Below, piece after piece: positions 53,771 to 62,265 of a stretch of 64,000 nucleotides of DNA; within the stretch, counting starts at the first letter, position 1, and every line of letters begins with the position of its first letter. The translations under genes and the position numbers were made by a program. The notes under the pieces are model-generated. The model did no database searches and was not told the origin of the DNA. It saw only the letters and a list, made by a program, of their open reading frames with translations. Origin of the DNA: Blautia sp. An81 (GTDB taxonomy: Bacteria > Bacillota > Clostridia > Lachnospirales > Lachnospiraceae); assembly GCF_002161285.1 (NCBI RefSeq), contig NZ_NFHH01000018.1:1-64000 (forward strand), read 5' to 3'.

Positions 53771-55585
53771 ATGACGGGAAGATTTCGAAACTGGCTGGAT
53801 GATCGCCTTAACAATCTAAAGATCAAAAAAAAATTGTTTTTGCTGTATTTTTACTGTATGATACTTCCATTGGTATTGACGGATGCAGTGATCATCGGGT
53901 TGATCGTCAAAAGAGAATATGATACGAAACAGGAAACAAGCAGAGGCATCGTCAGCGCTGTGAAATATAGTTTAAACAGCGCTACAGAGGAGACGGTCAT
54001 GCTTTCCAAGAATATTTACTTTAACAAGTATATCAATGAGTTTCTGAATACAGAATTTCAATCGACGCTGGATTATTATAATCAGTATCAGGAACTGCTG
54101 AAAGACTCTCTTTTTGACAGCTCGCTGGGAACCAGCAATTCCATTATCCGGATGTATGCAGATAACGGCACCATCGTCAACGGCGGACGCTTCTGGCGTA
54201 TGGAATCTGTGGAAGAGGAAAAATGGTATCGGGATTTTATGGATTCCGGACAGAACATGCAGATGTATTTTTACTATGAGGATGCAGGGCCGACCAACCC
54301 AAGCCCGGTGAAAAAGCTGTCTTTTGTACGGAAACTGGACCGATATAAGCGGGATAAGTACAATAAGCTCCTGAGAATAGATCTGGATTATAATGCCATC
54401 AACCAGGGAATGACAATGGCGAATTATGGAGGTGATGTGTACGTCTGCTCCGAAACGGGACAGATTCTGCTATCCAATACCGGATTGGGCAACAGCAGTC
54501 AGAATTATTCTTATATCAGCAGCGTGGGGTATAGAAGCGGGGAATATACGGAAAGAATGGCGTTTTACGGACAGGAACTGACTATCTATGTGATACCTTA
54601 CAGCAGCGGTGTGGGAGAGGTTATGATTAAAAGCTTTCCGATTCTGGTACTGATGCTTCTGATAAATGTGTTGTTTCCATGGATTTTTATGAATGCGCTT
54701 CGGAGAAATTTTGTGGAACGCATCGGCTTTCTGAGCCGGATTTTCAACTACAGCGTGGAAGGACGTCTGGAAGAAATTAAAAGTATCCATGGAACGGATG
54801 AAATTGCCTCTCTTATGCGTAATTACAATATTATGGCCCAAAAGACCAATTCCCTGATCGAAACAGTTTATAAAAGCAGGCTGAAACAGCAGGAGATGAA
54901 TATTGCAAGACAGAAAGCGGAACTGCTGGCCCTCCATGGGCAGATAAATCCTCATTTCCTTTTTAATGTACTGGAGAATATCCGGATGCGCAGCGTATTG
55001 AAACAAGAGTATGAGACTGCAGATATGATCGAGCAGCTTGCTGTTATGGAACGACAGTATGTAGAGTGGGGAACGGATATGGTAACTATAGGAGAAGAAA
55101 AGAAATTTGTAGAAGCTTATCTGAGATTGCAGAAATATCGTTTTGGAGACCGCCTTTCCTATTCCATAGAAATCCAGGAGGAATGTGCAGGCTATAAAAT
55201 TCCGAAACTTTCTCTTGTGACTTTCGCAGAAAATTCCTGTGTACACGGGATTGAAGATAAGGCGGCGAAATGCTGGATTTTTGTGAAAGCATATCGGCAG
55301 GAAGAAAAGCTTTACTTGGAAGTGGAAGATACAGGAAGCGGTATGCCGGAGTCCTATCTCTATTATCTGCGTGAGAGAATGGAAAACGCAAATATTGAGA
55401 TGCTTCGGGAAAAAGGAAGAGTAGGTGTGATCAACGCATGCCTGAGGCTGAAGATGCAGACAGAGGGGAATATTCATTTTTCACTGGAAAGCGAGAAAAT
55501 GGTGGGAACCATTGTGACAATATCAGCGCCTGTGAAATATTTTAGGGAGGGGGATAAAGATGCTGAAGGTACTGTTAGTAGATGA
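53771..55585 (+). CDS. YesM-type sensor histidine kinase of the second sugar locus
   Basis: 604 aa. First span about 21-42 (LFLLYFYCMILPLVLTDAVI), extracellular sensor to about 275, second span about 282-302 (MIKSFPILVLMLLINVLFPW), HAMP, then H395 in INPHFLFNVLENIRMRS and ATPase motifs VTFAENSCVHG and VEDTGSGMP. In the first of these the usual QPLVENxxxHG glutamine and proline are changed to TF. The start at 53771 follows tgaggag at 10 nt; ATGs at 53708 and 53738 are possible. The 3' end overlaps the regulator gene by 26 nt. Confidence 0.9.
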   Translation: MTGRFRNWLDDRLNNLKIKKKLFLLYFYCMILPLVLTDAVIIGLIVKREYDTKQETSRGIVSAVKYSLNSATEETVMLSKNIYFNKYINEFLNTEFQSTLDYYNQYQELLKDSLFDSSLGTSNSIIRMYADNGTIVNGGRFWRMESVEEEKWYRDFMDSGQNMQMYFYYEDAGPTNPSPVKKLSFVRKLDRYKRDKYNKLLRIDLDYNAINQGMTMANYGGDVYVCSETGQILLSNTGLGNSSQNYSYISSVGYRSGEYTERMAFYGQELTIYVIPYSSGVGEVMIKSFPILVLMLLINVLFPWIFMNALRRNFVERIGFLSRIFNYSVEGRLEEIKSIHGTDEIASLMRNYNIMAQKTNSLIETVYKSRLKQQEMNIARQKAELLALHGQINPHFLFNVLENIRMRSVLKQEYETADMIEQLAVMERQYVEWGTDMVTIGEEKKFVEAYLRLQKYRFGDRLSYSIEIQEECAGYKIPKLSLVTFAENSCVHGIEDKAAKCWIFVKAYRQEEKLYLEVEDTGSGMPESYLYYLRERMENANIEMLREKGRVGVINACLRLKMQTEGNIHFSLESEKMVGTIVTISAPVKYFREGDKDAEGTVSR

Positions 55586-57149
55586 TGAGCCTTTTATCGC
55601 ACAGGGGCTTTCTGTGCTGATAGACTGGGAAAAGTGGGGATATGAAATTGCAGGAATGGTTTATAATGGAAAAGAAGCTCTGGATTTTCTGAAAACCAAT
55701 GAAGTAGATCTGATCCTGGCAGATGTTAAGATGCCGGTGATGGATGGTATCACGCTTTTGAAAAAAATCAGAGAAGAGAGTGTGTCGGAGGCATTTTTTG
55801 TGATCGTCAGCGGCTATGGAGAGTTTTCCTATGCTCAGCAGGCGATTAAATATAAATGTACAGATTATATTTTAAAGCCGGTGCAGAAAGAACAGCTTTC
55901 GGAACTTCTGGAGAGGGTGAACCAGCTGTATAACAAAAGAGAGAATGAGAGATCTCAGGAAGAAAAAATGAAACAGGCATATTTTGCACGGTATATGCAG
56001 TCCATTTTATTGGGAAGGGGAGACAGGGAAGCCGTAGAGTACATATCCCAGAAAGTAGAAGCGCCTGAAGGGCTTCGCTATGTCTGCCTGGCATTGGAAA
56101 GCGGAGAAAAGATTATGGAACCGCAGACCATCAGGTGTGCGCAGAAAGGTGTTTATGCCAGATGCAGACAATACCTGGGAGATGCAGACGGCTATTTTGT
56201 TTTTATGGATCTGGCAGGAAGAGAAGAATGGTATGATGTTGGTATGCTTTATGATGTGCATCAGGCCGGGAAAGCAAATATGACAGAAGAAACATTTTTG
56301 CGGGCTCTTTTGAATCATGTACAGGACGGGATTGAGATACCTGTCACCGCTTATGTAGGCGATAAAGTAGAGAAAGTTGAAGATATCTACCGCTCTTTTC
56401 ATACGGCGATAATGGCTCTCAGTTTTCAAAACTTTGATGCAGCTGAGCGCATCCGGTATTATTCAGAGAGAACAACGGAGAAAAGCGGTAAGATCATAAG
56501 CGAAGAGATTATAGAAGAACTGCTGAAAGCAGTTGAGGAAAACCATAGGGATAGGATAAAGGGAATTGTAGAAACGGTTTTCCATGAAATAAATGGAGCG
56601 GATATGGAACCGGGAATGATACGGATCAATATGAATTATCTTCTTGTGCGGCTGACTCATTTGGGACTGGCCCAGGATGACAGCGTGGATCAAAACGAGA
56701 TTATTTCTTATATCAGGGAAAATTCCTTTGATACCAAAATGGTACGTGGAAGCCGGGAAAATTTTGAAACGTTTATGCTGGAGTATGCAGACTATCTCAG
56801 CGAATTGCGAAGAAATACGCAGGGAAGCGTGCTGGCAAAGGTGGAGAAAGAGATCAGGGAGAATTACTATGAGAATATTACCTTGAAGGAATTGAGTAAA
56901 AAATATTATGTAAACAGCGCTTATCTGGGACAGATGTTCCGAAAGCAGTATGGGATCCCCTTTAAAGAATATCTGAACAATTATCGGATTGAAAAAGCAG
57001 CGGAGTATCTCCTGCGGACAGAAGATAAGATCTATGCGGTGGCGGAACAGGTAGGATACCGGGATCTGGACTATTTTATCAACCGCTTTATTTCTGTGAA
57101 GGGGTGTACTCCCACAAGCTATCGAAAAAAGTTCCGGAATCATACATAA
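55560..57149 (+). CDS. YesN-type response regulator of the second sugar locus
   Basis: 529 aa. Receiver (1-120) with DDE at 8-10, phospho-acceptor D55 in LILADVKMPVMDG and the YILKPVQKE lysine. Central coiled or helical region, then C-terminal AraC helix-turn-helix pair (ITLKELSKKYYVNSAYLGQM; KIYAVAEQVGYRDLDYFINR). ATG with agggaggggg, inside the end of the kinase gene. A terminator separates it from the binding-protein gene, which has its own promoter and is the likely target. Confidence 0.92.
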   Translation: MLKVLLVDDEPFIAQGLSVLIDWEKWGYEIAGMVYNGKEALDFLKTNEVDLILADVKMPVMDGITLLKKIREESVSEAFFVIVSGYGEFSYAQQAIKYKCTDYILKPVQKEQLSELLERVNQLYNKRENERSQEEKMKQAYFARYMQSILLGRGDREAVEYISQKVEAPEGLRYVCLALESGEKIMEPQTIRCAQKGVYARCRQYLGDADGYFVFMDLAGREEWYDVGMLYDVHQAGKANMTEETFLRALLNHVQDGIEIPVTAYVGDKVEKVEDIYRSFHTAIMALSFQNFDAAERIRYYSERTTEKSGKIISEEIIEELLKAVEENHRDRIKGIVETVFHEINGADMEPGMIRINMNYLLVRLTHLGLAQDDSVDQNEIISYIRENSFDTKMVRGSRENFETFMLEYADYLSELRRNTQGSVLAKVEKEIRENYYENITLKELSKKYYVNSAYLGQMFRKQYGIPFKEYLNNYRIEKAAEYLLRTEDKIYAVAEQVGYRDLDYFINRFISVKGCTPTSYRKKFRNHT

Positions 57150-57163
57150 TCGCGGAAAATCTA

Positions 57164-57215
57164 AAGACAGGATATGGTTTAGTGAAAAAAAACTAAACTT
57201 TGTCCTGTCTTTTTT
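57164..57215 (+). terminator. Terminator after the second YesN-type gene
   Basis: aagacagga...gtttagt pairs with actaaac...tcctgtctt (internal loop), followed by tttttt. Confidence 0.82.
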
Positions 57216-57229
57216 CTATTTTTGTCAGG

Positions 57230-57258
57230 TTGTAACAAAAAGAAGAAATAGATAGAAT
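57230..57258 (+). promoter_or_regulatory. Promoter of the LplA-type importer operon
   Basis: ttgtaa (57230-57235), 17-nt spacer, tagaat (57253-57258), 30 nt before the start codon. Confidence 0.6.
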
Positions 57259-57288
57259 AATAATATCAAAATTGAAGGAGGAAGCGAG

Positions 57289-58959
57289 ATGAAGAAAAAG
57301 CAGATGCTGGCAGCTCTTATGGGAGTTGCAATGCTCTCCACGCTTTTAGCTGGCTGTGGCGGCGGGGACAAAGAGGGCAGTTCTGAGGAGGGAGGAGTAA
57401 AAGAATTTACAGCCTTTTTTGCTGTGCCCGGAACGGAGATAAATGATGACAATGAGATTCAACAGAAAATTGCAGAAATTACTGGTGCAAAGTGCAAGGA
57501 AACCTGGCTGACCGGACAGACGGCAGAAGAGGCTGTGGGAACTATGATCGCCGGGGGAGAATATCCGGATTTTATTGACGGTGGAGACGGTATGGCACAG
57601 CTATATGATGCAGGCGCATTGGTAGCTTTAGATGATTATATTGACGATTATCCGAATATCAAGGAATACTTGACTGATCAGGAATGGGATAAGCTTCGTC
57701 AGGAGGACGGGCATATTTATTGGATCAATCAGTTCCAGAACATTTACGGAGAGGAAAAGGCGACGACTCATAATGACGAAGCGTTCTGGATCCAGACCAG
57801 AGTCCTGGAGTGGGCTGGCTATCCGGAAGTAAAGACTATGGATCAGTATTTTGATCTGATCGAAGCCTATCAGGAAGCAAATCCGACCATGGAAGATGGT
57901 ACTGAGAATATTCCATATACCATACTTTGTGAGGACTGGAGATATTTCTGTCTGGAGAATGCACCTCAGTTCCTGGACGGTTATCCAAATGACGGATCAG
58001 TTATCGTAGATCCTGAGGAATTAAAGGTGATCGATTATAATACGACACCTACGGCAGTGAAATACTTCCAGAAGCTGAATGAAGAATATCATAAAGGCAT
58101 TGTAGATCCGGAATCCTTTACACAGACCTATGATGAGTATATCGCAAAACTTTCCACAGGACGTGTACTGGGCATGATCGACCAGTGGTGGAACTTTGCC
58201 TATAATGTAAATGATTCCTTAAAGCAGCAGGGACTGGACGAGCAGGGCTGCGATTATGTTCCTCTTCCAATCACTATTGAGGAAGGGATCCAGAATAAGT
58301 GGCACTGCTCCGGCAGTGTGTTGAATGAGGCCAGCGGTCTTGCAATCACAACAAGCTGTGAGGATGTGGAGGGTGCCCTTCAGTTTATTAACGACCTTCT
58401 GAGCCAGGAGGTTCATGATCTGCGTTACTGGGGTGTAGAAGGAGAAGATTACGAGGTAGATGAAAACGGACTTTTCTACAAGACAGAAGAACAGAGACTT
58501 GAGGCATCTGATACTGCTTATAAGGCATCGCACCTGTGTACATATTCCTATTTTCCACAGTATGCAGGAACCAGCAGGGACGGTATTAACGCTATGCAGC
58601 CACAGTATCAGCCTACAGAATTTTTCGATGGATTAAGCGATGATGTAAAAAAATGCTTTGAAGCCTATGGCGCAGAAACCTACGTGGATATGCTGGGGAC
58701 CAGCGAGGCACCGGGCCCATGGTATCCGATGTATTCTTATTCCAATAATATGACTACCAGTACTCCTGGAGGTATGGCGCTGACAAAAATGGGAGAAATC
58801 AAGCATGAATATCTTCCAAAAGTTGTTATGGCAGAAGATTTTGATGCAGCCTGGGATGAATATATGGAGGCATATGAAAGCTGTGATCCCCAGGCATTCT
58901 TAGATGAGATGCAGGAGGAATTAGACAGAAGAATGGAAGAGGCTGCGAAGTATCAGTAA
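57289..58959 (+). CDS. LplA-type extracellular sugar-binding lipoprotein
   Basis: 556 aa, the large type of family-1 binding protein used with LplB/LplC-type permeases. Signal peptide to residue 22, lipobox LLAGC (C23), short Gly/Glu linker. Mature domain shows FPEYPDFIDGGDG-like substrate segment (MIAGGEYPDFIDGGDGMAQL), aromatic residues along the cleft (HIYWINQFQNIYG; CEDWRYFCLENAPQFL) and the typical late segment (GPWYPMYSYSNNMTTST). Ribosome site ggaggaag. A terminator-like hairpin follows, so the protein is probably made in excess over the permeases. The GH8 and esterase genes suggest xylo-oligosaccharides. Confidence 0.92.
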   Translation: MKKKQMLAALMGVAMLSTLLAGCGGGDKEGSSEEGGVKEFTAFFAVPGTEINDDNEIQQKIAEITGAKCKETWLTGQTAEEAVGTMIAGGEYPDFIDGGDGMAQLYDAGALVALDDYIDDYPNIKEYLTDQEWDKLRQEDGHIYWINQFQNIYGEEKATTHNDEAFWIQTRVLEWAGYPEVKTMDQYFDLIEAYQEANPTMEDGTENIPYTILCEDWRYFCLENAPQFLDGYPNDGSVIVDPEELKVIDYNTTPTAVKYFQKLNEEYHKGIVDPESFTQTYDEYIAKLSTGRVLGMIDQWWNFAYNVNDSLKQQGLDEQGCDYVPLPITIEEGIQNKWHCSGSVLNEASGLAITTSCEDVEGALQFINDLLSQEVHDLRYWGVEGEDYEVDENGLFYKTEEQRLEASDTAYKASHLCTYSYFPQYAGTSRDGINAMQPQYQPTEFFDGLSDDVKKCFEAYGAETYVDMLGTSEAPGPWYPMYSYSNNMTTSTPGGMALTKMGEIKHEYLPKVVMAEDFDAAWDEYMEAYESCDPQAFLDEMQEELDRRMEEAAKYQ

Positions 58960-58981
58960 AGTGTAAAATTCTGAAAGAAAT

Positions 58982-59024
58982 GGGCAGATGTCAGAGAAAG
59001 AAAAACAGGGCATCTGCCTGTTTT
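58982..59024 (+). terminator. Attenuator-like hairpin between binding protein and permeases
   Basis: gggcagatg pairs with catctgcc, followed by tgtttta. Same position as the terminator at 9362-9393 in locus 1. Confidence 0.7.
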
Positions 59025-59043
59025 ATAGAAAAGGAGTGAGATT

Positions 59044-60003
59044 ATGGCTTCTATGGCGAAAAGGAGAAGAAAAGAAAATGTAGCGGAACCAACACCGAAG
59101 ATTACGTGGAAGGAGATCAAAAGGCAGAAGGTTCTGATCTTCTGGTCATTGATCATCGTGATCTATGGGATTATTTTCTATTACCTCCCGCTGGGCGGCT
59201 GGGTGATGGCCTTTGAGGATTACAAACCTAAGGACGGGCTATTCCACTCCGCTTTTGTGGGACTTGCAAATTTTAAACAGCTGTTTTCTGATGTGACCTT
59301 TGTCCGGGTTATCAGAAATACTCTGGCAATGGGTGTGATCAACCTGGCGGCAACCTTTATCATGGCGATTGTGTTTGCTATTCTTTTAAATGAGGTACAG
59401 TCAAAAGGAGGTAAGAAAGTCGTTCAGACAATTTCCTACTTACCCCATTTCCTTTCCTGGATCATTGTAACAGGTATTCTGCATGATGCCCTGTCGGGAT
59501 CTGGTATTATTAATGAACTTTTGGTAGGATTGCATCTGATTGATGAACCTATAAATTTCTTTGCTCATACAAAGTATTTCTGGCCTATCGTAGCGTTTGC
59601 CAATGTGTGGAAAGAGACTGGCTGGAATGCGATTATTTATCTGGCGGCTATCACATCTATTGATCCATCTCTCTATGAAGCGGCCAGTATGGACGGTGCC
59701 GGCCGCTGGGCCAAGATTAAACATGTAACTTTACCGGGTATTAAGCCTACAATCATTATCCTGCTTCTTATGAATGTGGGAAATGTATTAAATGCGGGCT
59801 TCGAGATCCAGTATCTGCTTGGAAATGGTTTGGTACAGAGTGTATCCCAGACGATTGACATTTATGTGCTGAAATGGGGCATCAGTCAGGGCGATTATGC
59901 GATCGGTACTGCCGCAGGTATTTTCAAGAGCTTTGTAAGTATTGTTCTGATCGTCATTGCTAATCAGATTGCGAAGCGTAATGGCGAAGAGAGGCTGTTT
60001 TAG
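59044..60003 (+). CDS. LplB-type sugar ABC importer permease
   Basis: 319 aa, six predicted spans, with an extended basic N-terminus (ASMAKRRRKENVAEPTPKIT). The EAA loop is YEAASMDGAGRWAKIKHVTL at about residues 211-230. ATG with aaaggag upstream. The LplC-type gene begins 12 nt after the stop. No ATPase gene seen in the locus. Confidence 0.93.
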   Translation: MASMAKRRRKENVAEPTPKITWKEIKRQKVLIFWSLIIVIYGIIFYYLPLGGWVMAFEDYKPKDGLFHSAFVGLANFKQLFSDVTFVRVIRNTLAMGVINLAATFIMAIVFAILLNEVQSKGGKKVVQTISYLPHFLSWIIVTGILHDALSGSGIINELLVGLHLIDEPINFFAHTKYFWPIVAFANVWKETGWNAIIYLAAITSIDPSLYEAASMDGAGRWAKIKHVTLPGIKPTIIILLLMNVGNVLNAGFEIQYLLGNGLVQSVSQTIDIYVLKWGISQGDYAIGTAAGIFKSFVSIVLIVIANQIAKRNGEERLF

Positions 60004-60015
60004 GAGGTGCCGAAA

Positions 60016-60924
60016 ATGAAAGAAGTAAAACAGAAAAAATCGAAAGCCCAGAAATCTGTGCCAGATAAGATTTTTGTCGTATTAAATACGTTGTTTATGA
60101 TTGCCTTTGTGGTTATTACTTTATATCCAGTGCTGAATACATTGGCGATTTCACTGAATGATGGTACAGATGCTCTCCGGGGAGGCATTTATCTGCTGCC
60201 GAGAAAATTTACAATGAAGAACTATAATACAGTTCTTCAGAAAAATAATCTGCTTACCGGCGCTTATATAACGGTACTGCGAACTATATTCGGAACGGTT
60301 ACAGCATTGTTTGCTAATGCAATCCTGGCTTTTATTGTCAGCAGAAAGCGCTTCTTATTTAAACGATCCTTATCGCTATTCTGGGTTATTACCATGTATG
60401 TGAACGGTGGTATGATTCCGATATTCTTGCTGTATAAGAACCTGGGACTTACCAATAGTTTCTGGGTTTATGTGATTCCAGGAATGGTAAGTGCCTTTAA
60501 CATGCTGGTTATCCGTACTTATATGGCAGGGATCCCAGACAGTCTGGAGGAATCTGCCCAGCTGGACGGTGCGGGATATATGACGATTTTTCTGAAGATC
60601 ATATCTCCGCTGTGCAAGCCAGTATATGCTACAGTAGCCCTGTTTGTGGCGGTAGGACAGTGGAACTCCTGGTTCGATGCCATGCTGTACAACCGTATGA
60701 GCCCTGAATTTACAACTCTTCAGTACGAGCTGATGAAGCTGCTGTCTTCTGTAACAAATCAGGGAAGCTCTGCAGAGGCAATGAAAAATGCCATTGGAAG
60801 TGTTACGCCTACATCAGTCCGTGCGGCGGCAACGATTCTGACTATGCTGCCAATTATCTGTCTGTATCCATTCCTTCAGAGATATTTTGTGACAGGCCTG
60901 ACTATTGGCGGGGTAAAAGAATAA
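60016..60924 (+). CDS. LplC-type sugar ABC importer permease
   Basis: 302 aa, six predicted spans. EAA loop LEESAQLDGAGYMTIFLKII at about residues 179-198, followed by the long periplasmic-side segment typical of LplC (MLYNRMSPEFTTLQYELMKL). The ATG at 60016 follows taggaggtg; an in-frame GTG at 60007 lies inside that site. A hairpin separates it from the GH8 gene. Confidence 0.93.
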   Translation: MKEVKQKKSKAQKSVPDKIFVVLNTLFMIAFVVITLYPVLNTLAISLNDGTDALRGGIYLLPRKFTMKNYNTVLQKNNLLTGAYITVLRTIFGTVTALFANAILAFIVSRKRFLFKRSLSLFWVITMYVNGGMIPIFLLYKNLGLTNSFWVYVIPGMVSAFNMLVIRTYMAGIPDSLEESAQLDGAGYMTIFLKIISPLCKPVYATVALFVAVGQWNSWFDAMLYNRMSPEFTTLQYELMKLLSSVTNQGSSAEAMKNAIGSVTPTSVRAAATILTMLPIICLYPFLQRYFVTGLTIGGVKE

Positions 60925-60940
60925 GCAGTAAGTCTATAAT

Positions 60941-61009
60941 AAACTGCTGCGTTAAGCTGATATTGAGAACAGACAGATTCTTTGTCATGCTTAATGCGGC
61001 AGTTTTATA
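60941..61009 (+). terminator. Hairpin between the permease and GH8 genes
   Basis: aaactgctgcgttaagc pairs with gcttaatgcggcagttt (two wobble or mismatch positions), then tata. It probably reduces read-through into the enzyme genes or guards the 3' end of the transport mRNA. Confidence 0.7.
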
Positions 61010-61061
61010 TTACTCTGGATCAGGAGGAGTATCCGGAAAAACAGAAAGGAGATAAAGAAAA

Positions 61062-62207
61062 GTGGAAGGAGCATTTTATACAGGAAAATATCGGAATTTT
61101 TTTGAAGAACAGGGATACAACAGCGAGGAGATCACCAGCCGCCTTGAGAAAATCTTCCAAACAATATTTTATGGGCCAGATGACGAAAGGTTCTATCATG
61201 AATCAGGATCTGATATGGGATACCTGGAGGACACAGGAAATCATGATGTGCGTACGGAAGGAATGTCTTATGGCATGATGGTCTGTGTTCAGATGAATAA
61301 ACAGAAAGAGTTTGACAGGTTATGGAAATGGGTATGCACTTATATGCGGATACAGGAAGGACCAGGAAAAAATTATTTTATATGGTCTTGCGGTACAGAT
61401 GGAACGCCTAATGCTGATGGTCCGGCGCCAGATGGGGAAGAATTTTTTGCAATGGCTCTTTTCTTCGCCGCTAATCGATGGGGCGACAGAGAAGGGATTT
61501 TTGATTACAGTGGAGAGGCCAGAAAAATCCTTCGGGAGTGTATCCATAAGGGAGAACCGGGACATTCCGGAGAGCCTATGTGGAACCGGGACAACAAGTT
61601 GATCAAGTTTATTCCCGGTGTGGAATTTACGGACCCTTCTTATCATTTGCCGCATTTCTATGAATTGTTTGCTTTGTGGGCAGATGAAGAAGATAGAATG
61701 TTTTGGAGGGAAGCAGCGGGAAACAGCCGGGTATTCCTGCATTTGGCCTGCAATCCGGACACAGGACTCTCACCGGAATATGCGGAATACGACGGCATCC
61801 CCCACACAGGTACGGAAGCTCAGTTTGGACGTCATGACTGGTATTACAGCGACGCATACCGGACTATGGCAAATATCGGCCTGGATGCACTTTGGTTCCA
61901 TCGGGATCCGTGGCAGAAAGAAATTGCAGAAAGGCTGCAGGAATTTTACTGTGTGAGAGAAAAAGACAGTTGGGACGGAGTTTTTCTTATAGACGGGACA
62001 AAACTTAAGGAAAAGGCACTACATCCGGTAGCTGTTATTGCGACAAATGCACAGGCCTCTCTGGCAGCGGACGGCCCTTATTCAGGCGAATGTATAAAAA
62101 AATTTTGGAATACCCCGCTTAGAAAAGGGAGCCGGCGTTATTATGATAATTTCCTATATATATTTGCATGGCTGGCATTAAGCGGGAATTACAGAATCTG
62201 GAAATAA
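61062..62207 (+). CDS. GH8 reducing-end xylose-releasing exo-oligoxylanase
   Basis: Intracellular (no signal) inverting glycosidase that cuts xylose from the reducing end of xylo-oligosaccharides. 381 aa, the usual length. The family block SGSDMGYLEDTGNHDVRTEG (about 48-67) carries the general acid E66; WSCGTDGTPNADGPAPDGEE lines the cleft, and GRHDWYYSDAYRTMANIGLD holds the likely base. The start is a GTG 10-12 nt after aaaggag. Followed by the esterase gene after 58 nt. The match to Rex-type GH8 enzymes is strong along the whole length. Confidence 0.9.
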   Translation: MEGAFYTGKYRNFFEEQGYNSEEITSRLEKIFQTIFYGPDDERFYHESGSDMGYLEDTGNHDVRTEGMSYGMMVCVQMNKQKEFDRLWKWVCTYMRIQEGPGKNYFIWSCGTDGTPNADGPAPDGEEFFAMALFFAANRWGDREGIFDYSGEARKILRECIHKGEPGHSGEPMWNRDNKLIKFIPGVEFTDPSYHLPHFYELFALWADEEDRMFWREAAGNSRVFLHLACNPDTGLSPEYAEYDGIPHTGTEAQFGRHDWYYSDAYRTMANIGLDALWFHRDPWQKEIAERLQEFYCVREKDSWDGVFLIDGTKLKEKALHPVAVIATNAQASLAADGPYSGECIKKFWNTPLRKGSRRYYDNFLYIFAWLALSGNYRIWK

Positions 62208-62265
62208 GGTGCAGACCAGGCACTAATTATATGAGAAAAGAGTGAAAAGGACGGGATCATGAGAA

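Noticed and set aside
54470-55477. 335-codon minus-strand frame inside the sensor kinase gene
   Set aside because: Antisense shadow of a clear coding region, without start signals.
60982-61278. Alternative plus-strand frame at the start of the GH8 gene
   Set aside because: It overlaps the terminator-like hairpin and the GH8 frame, which matches its family from the first residues.
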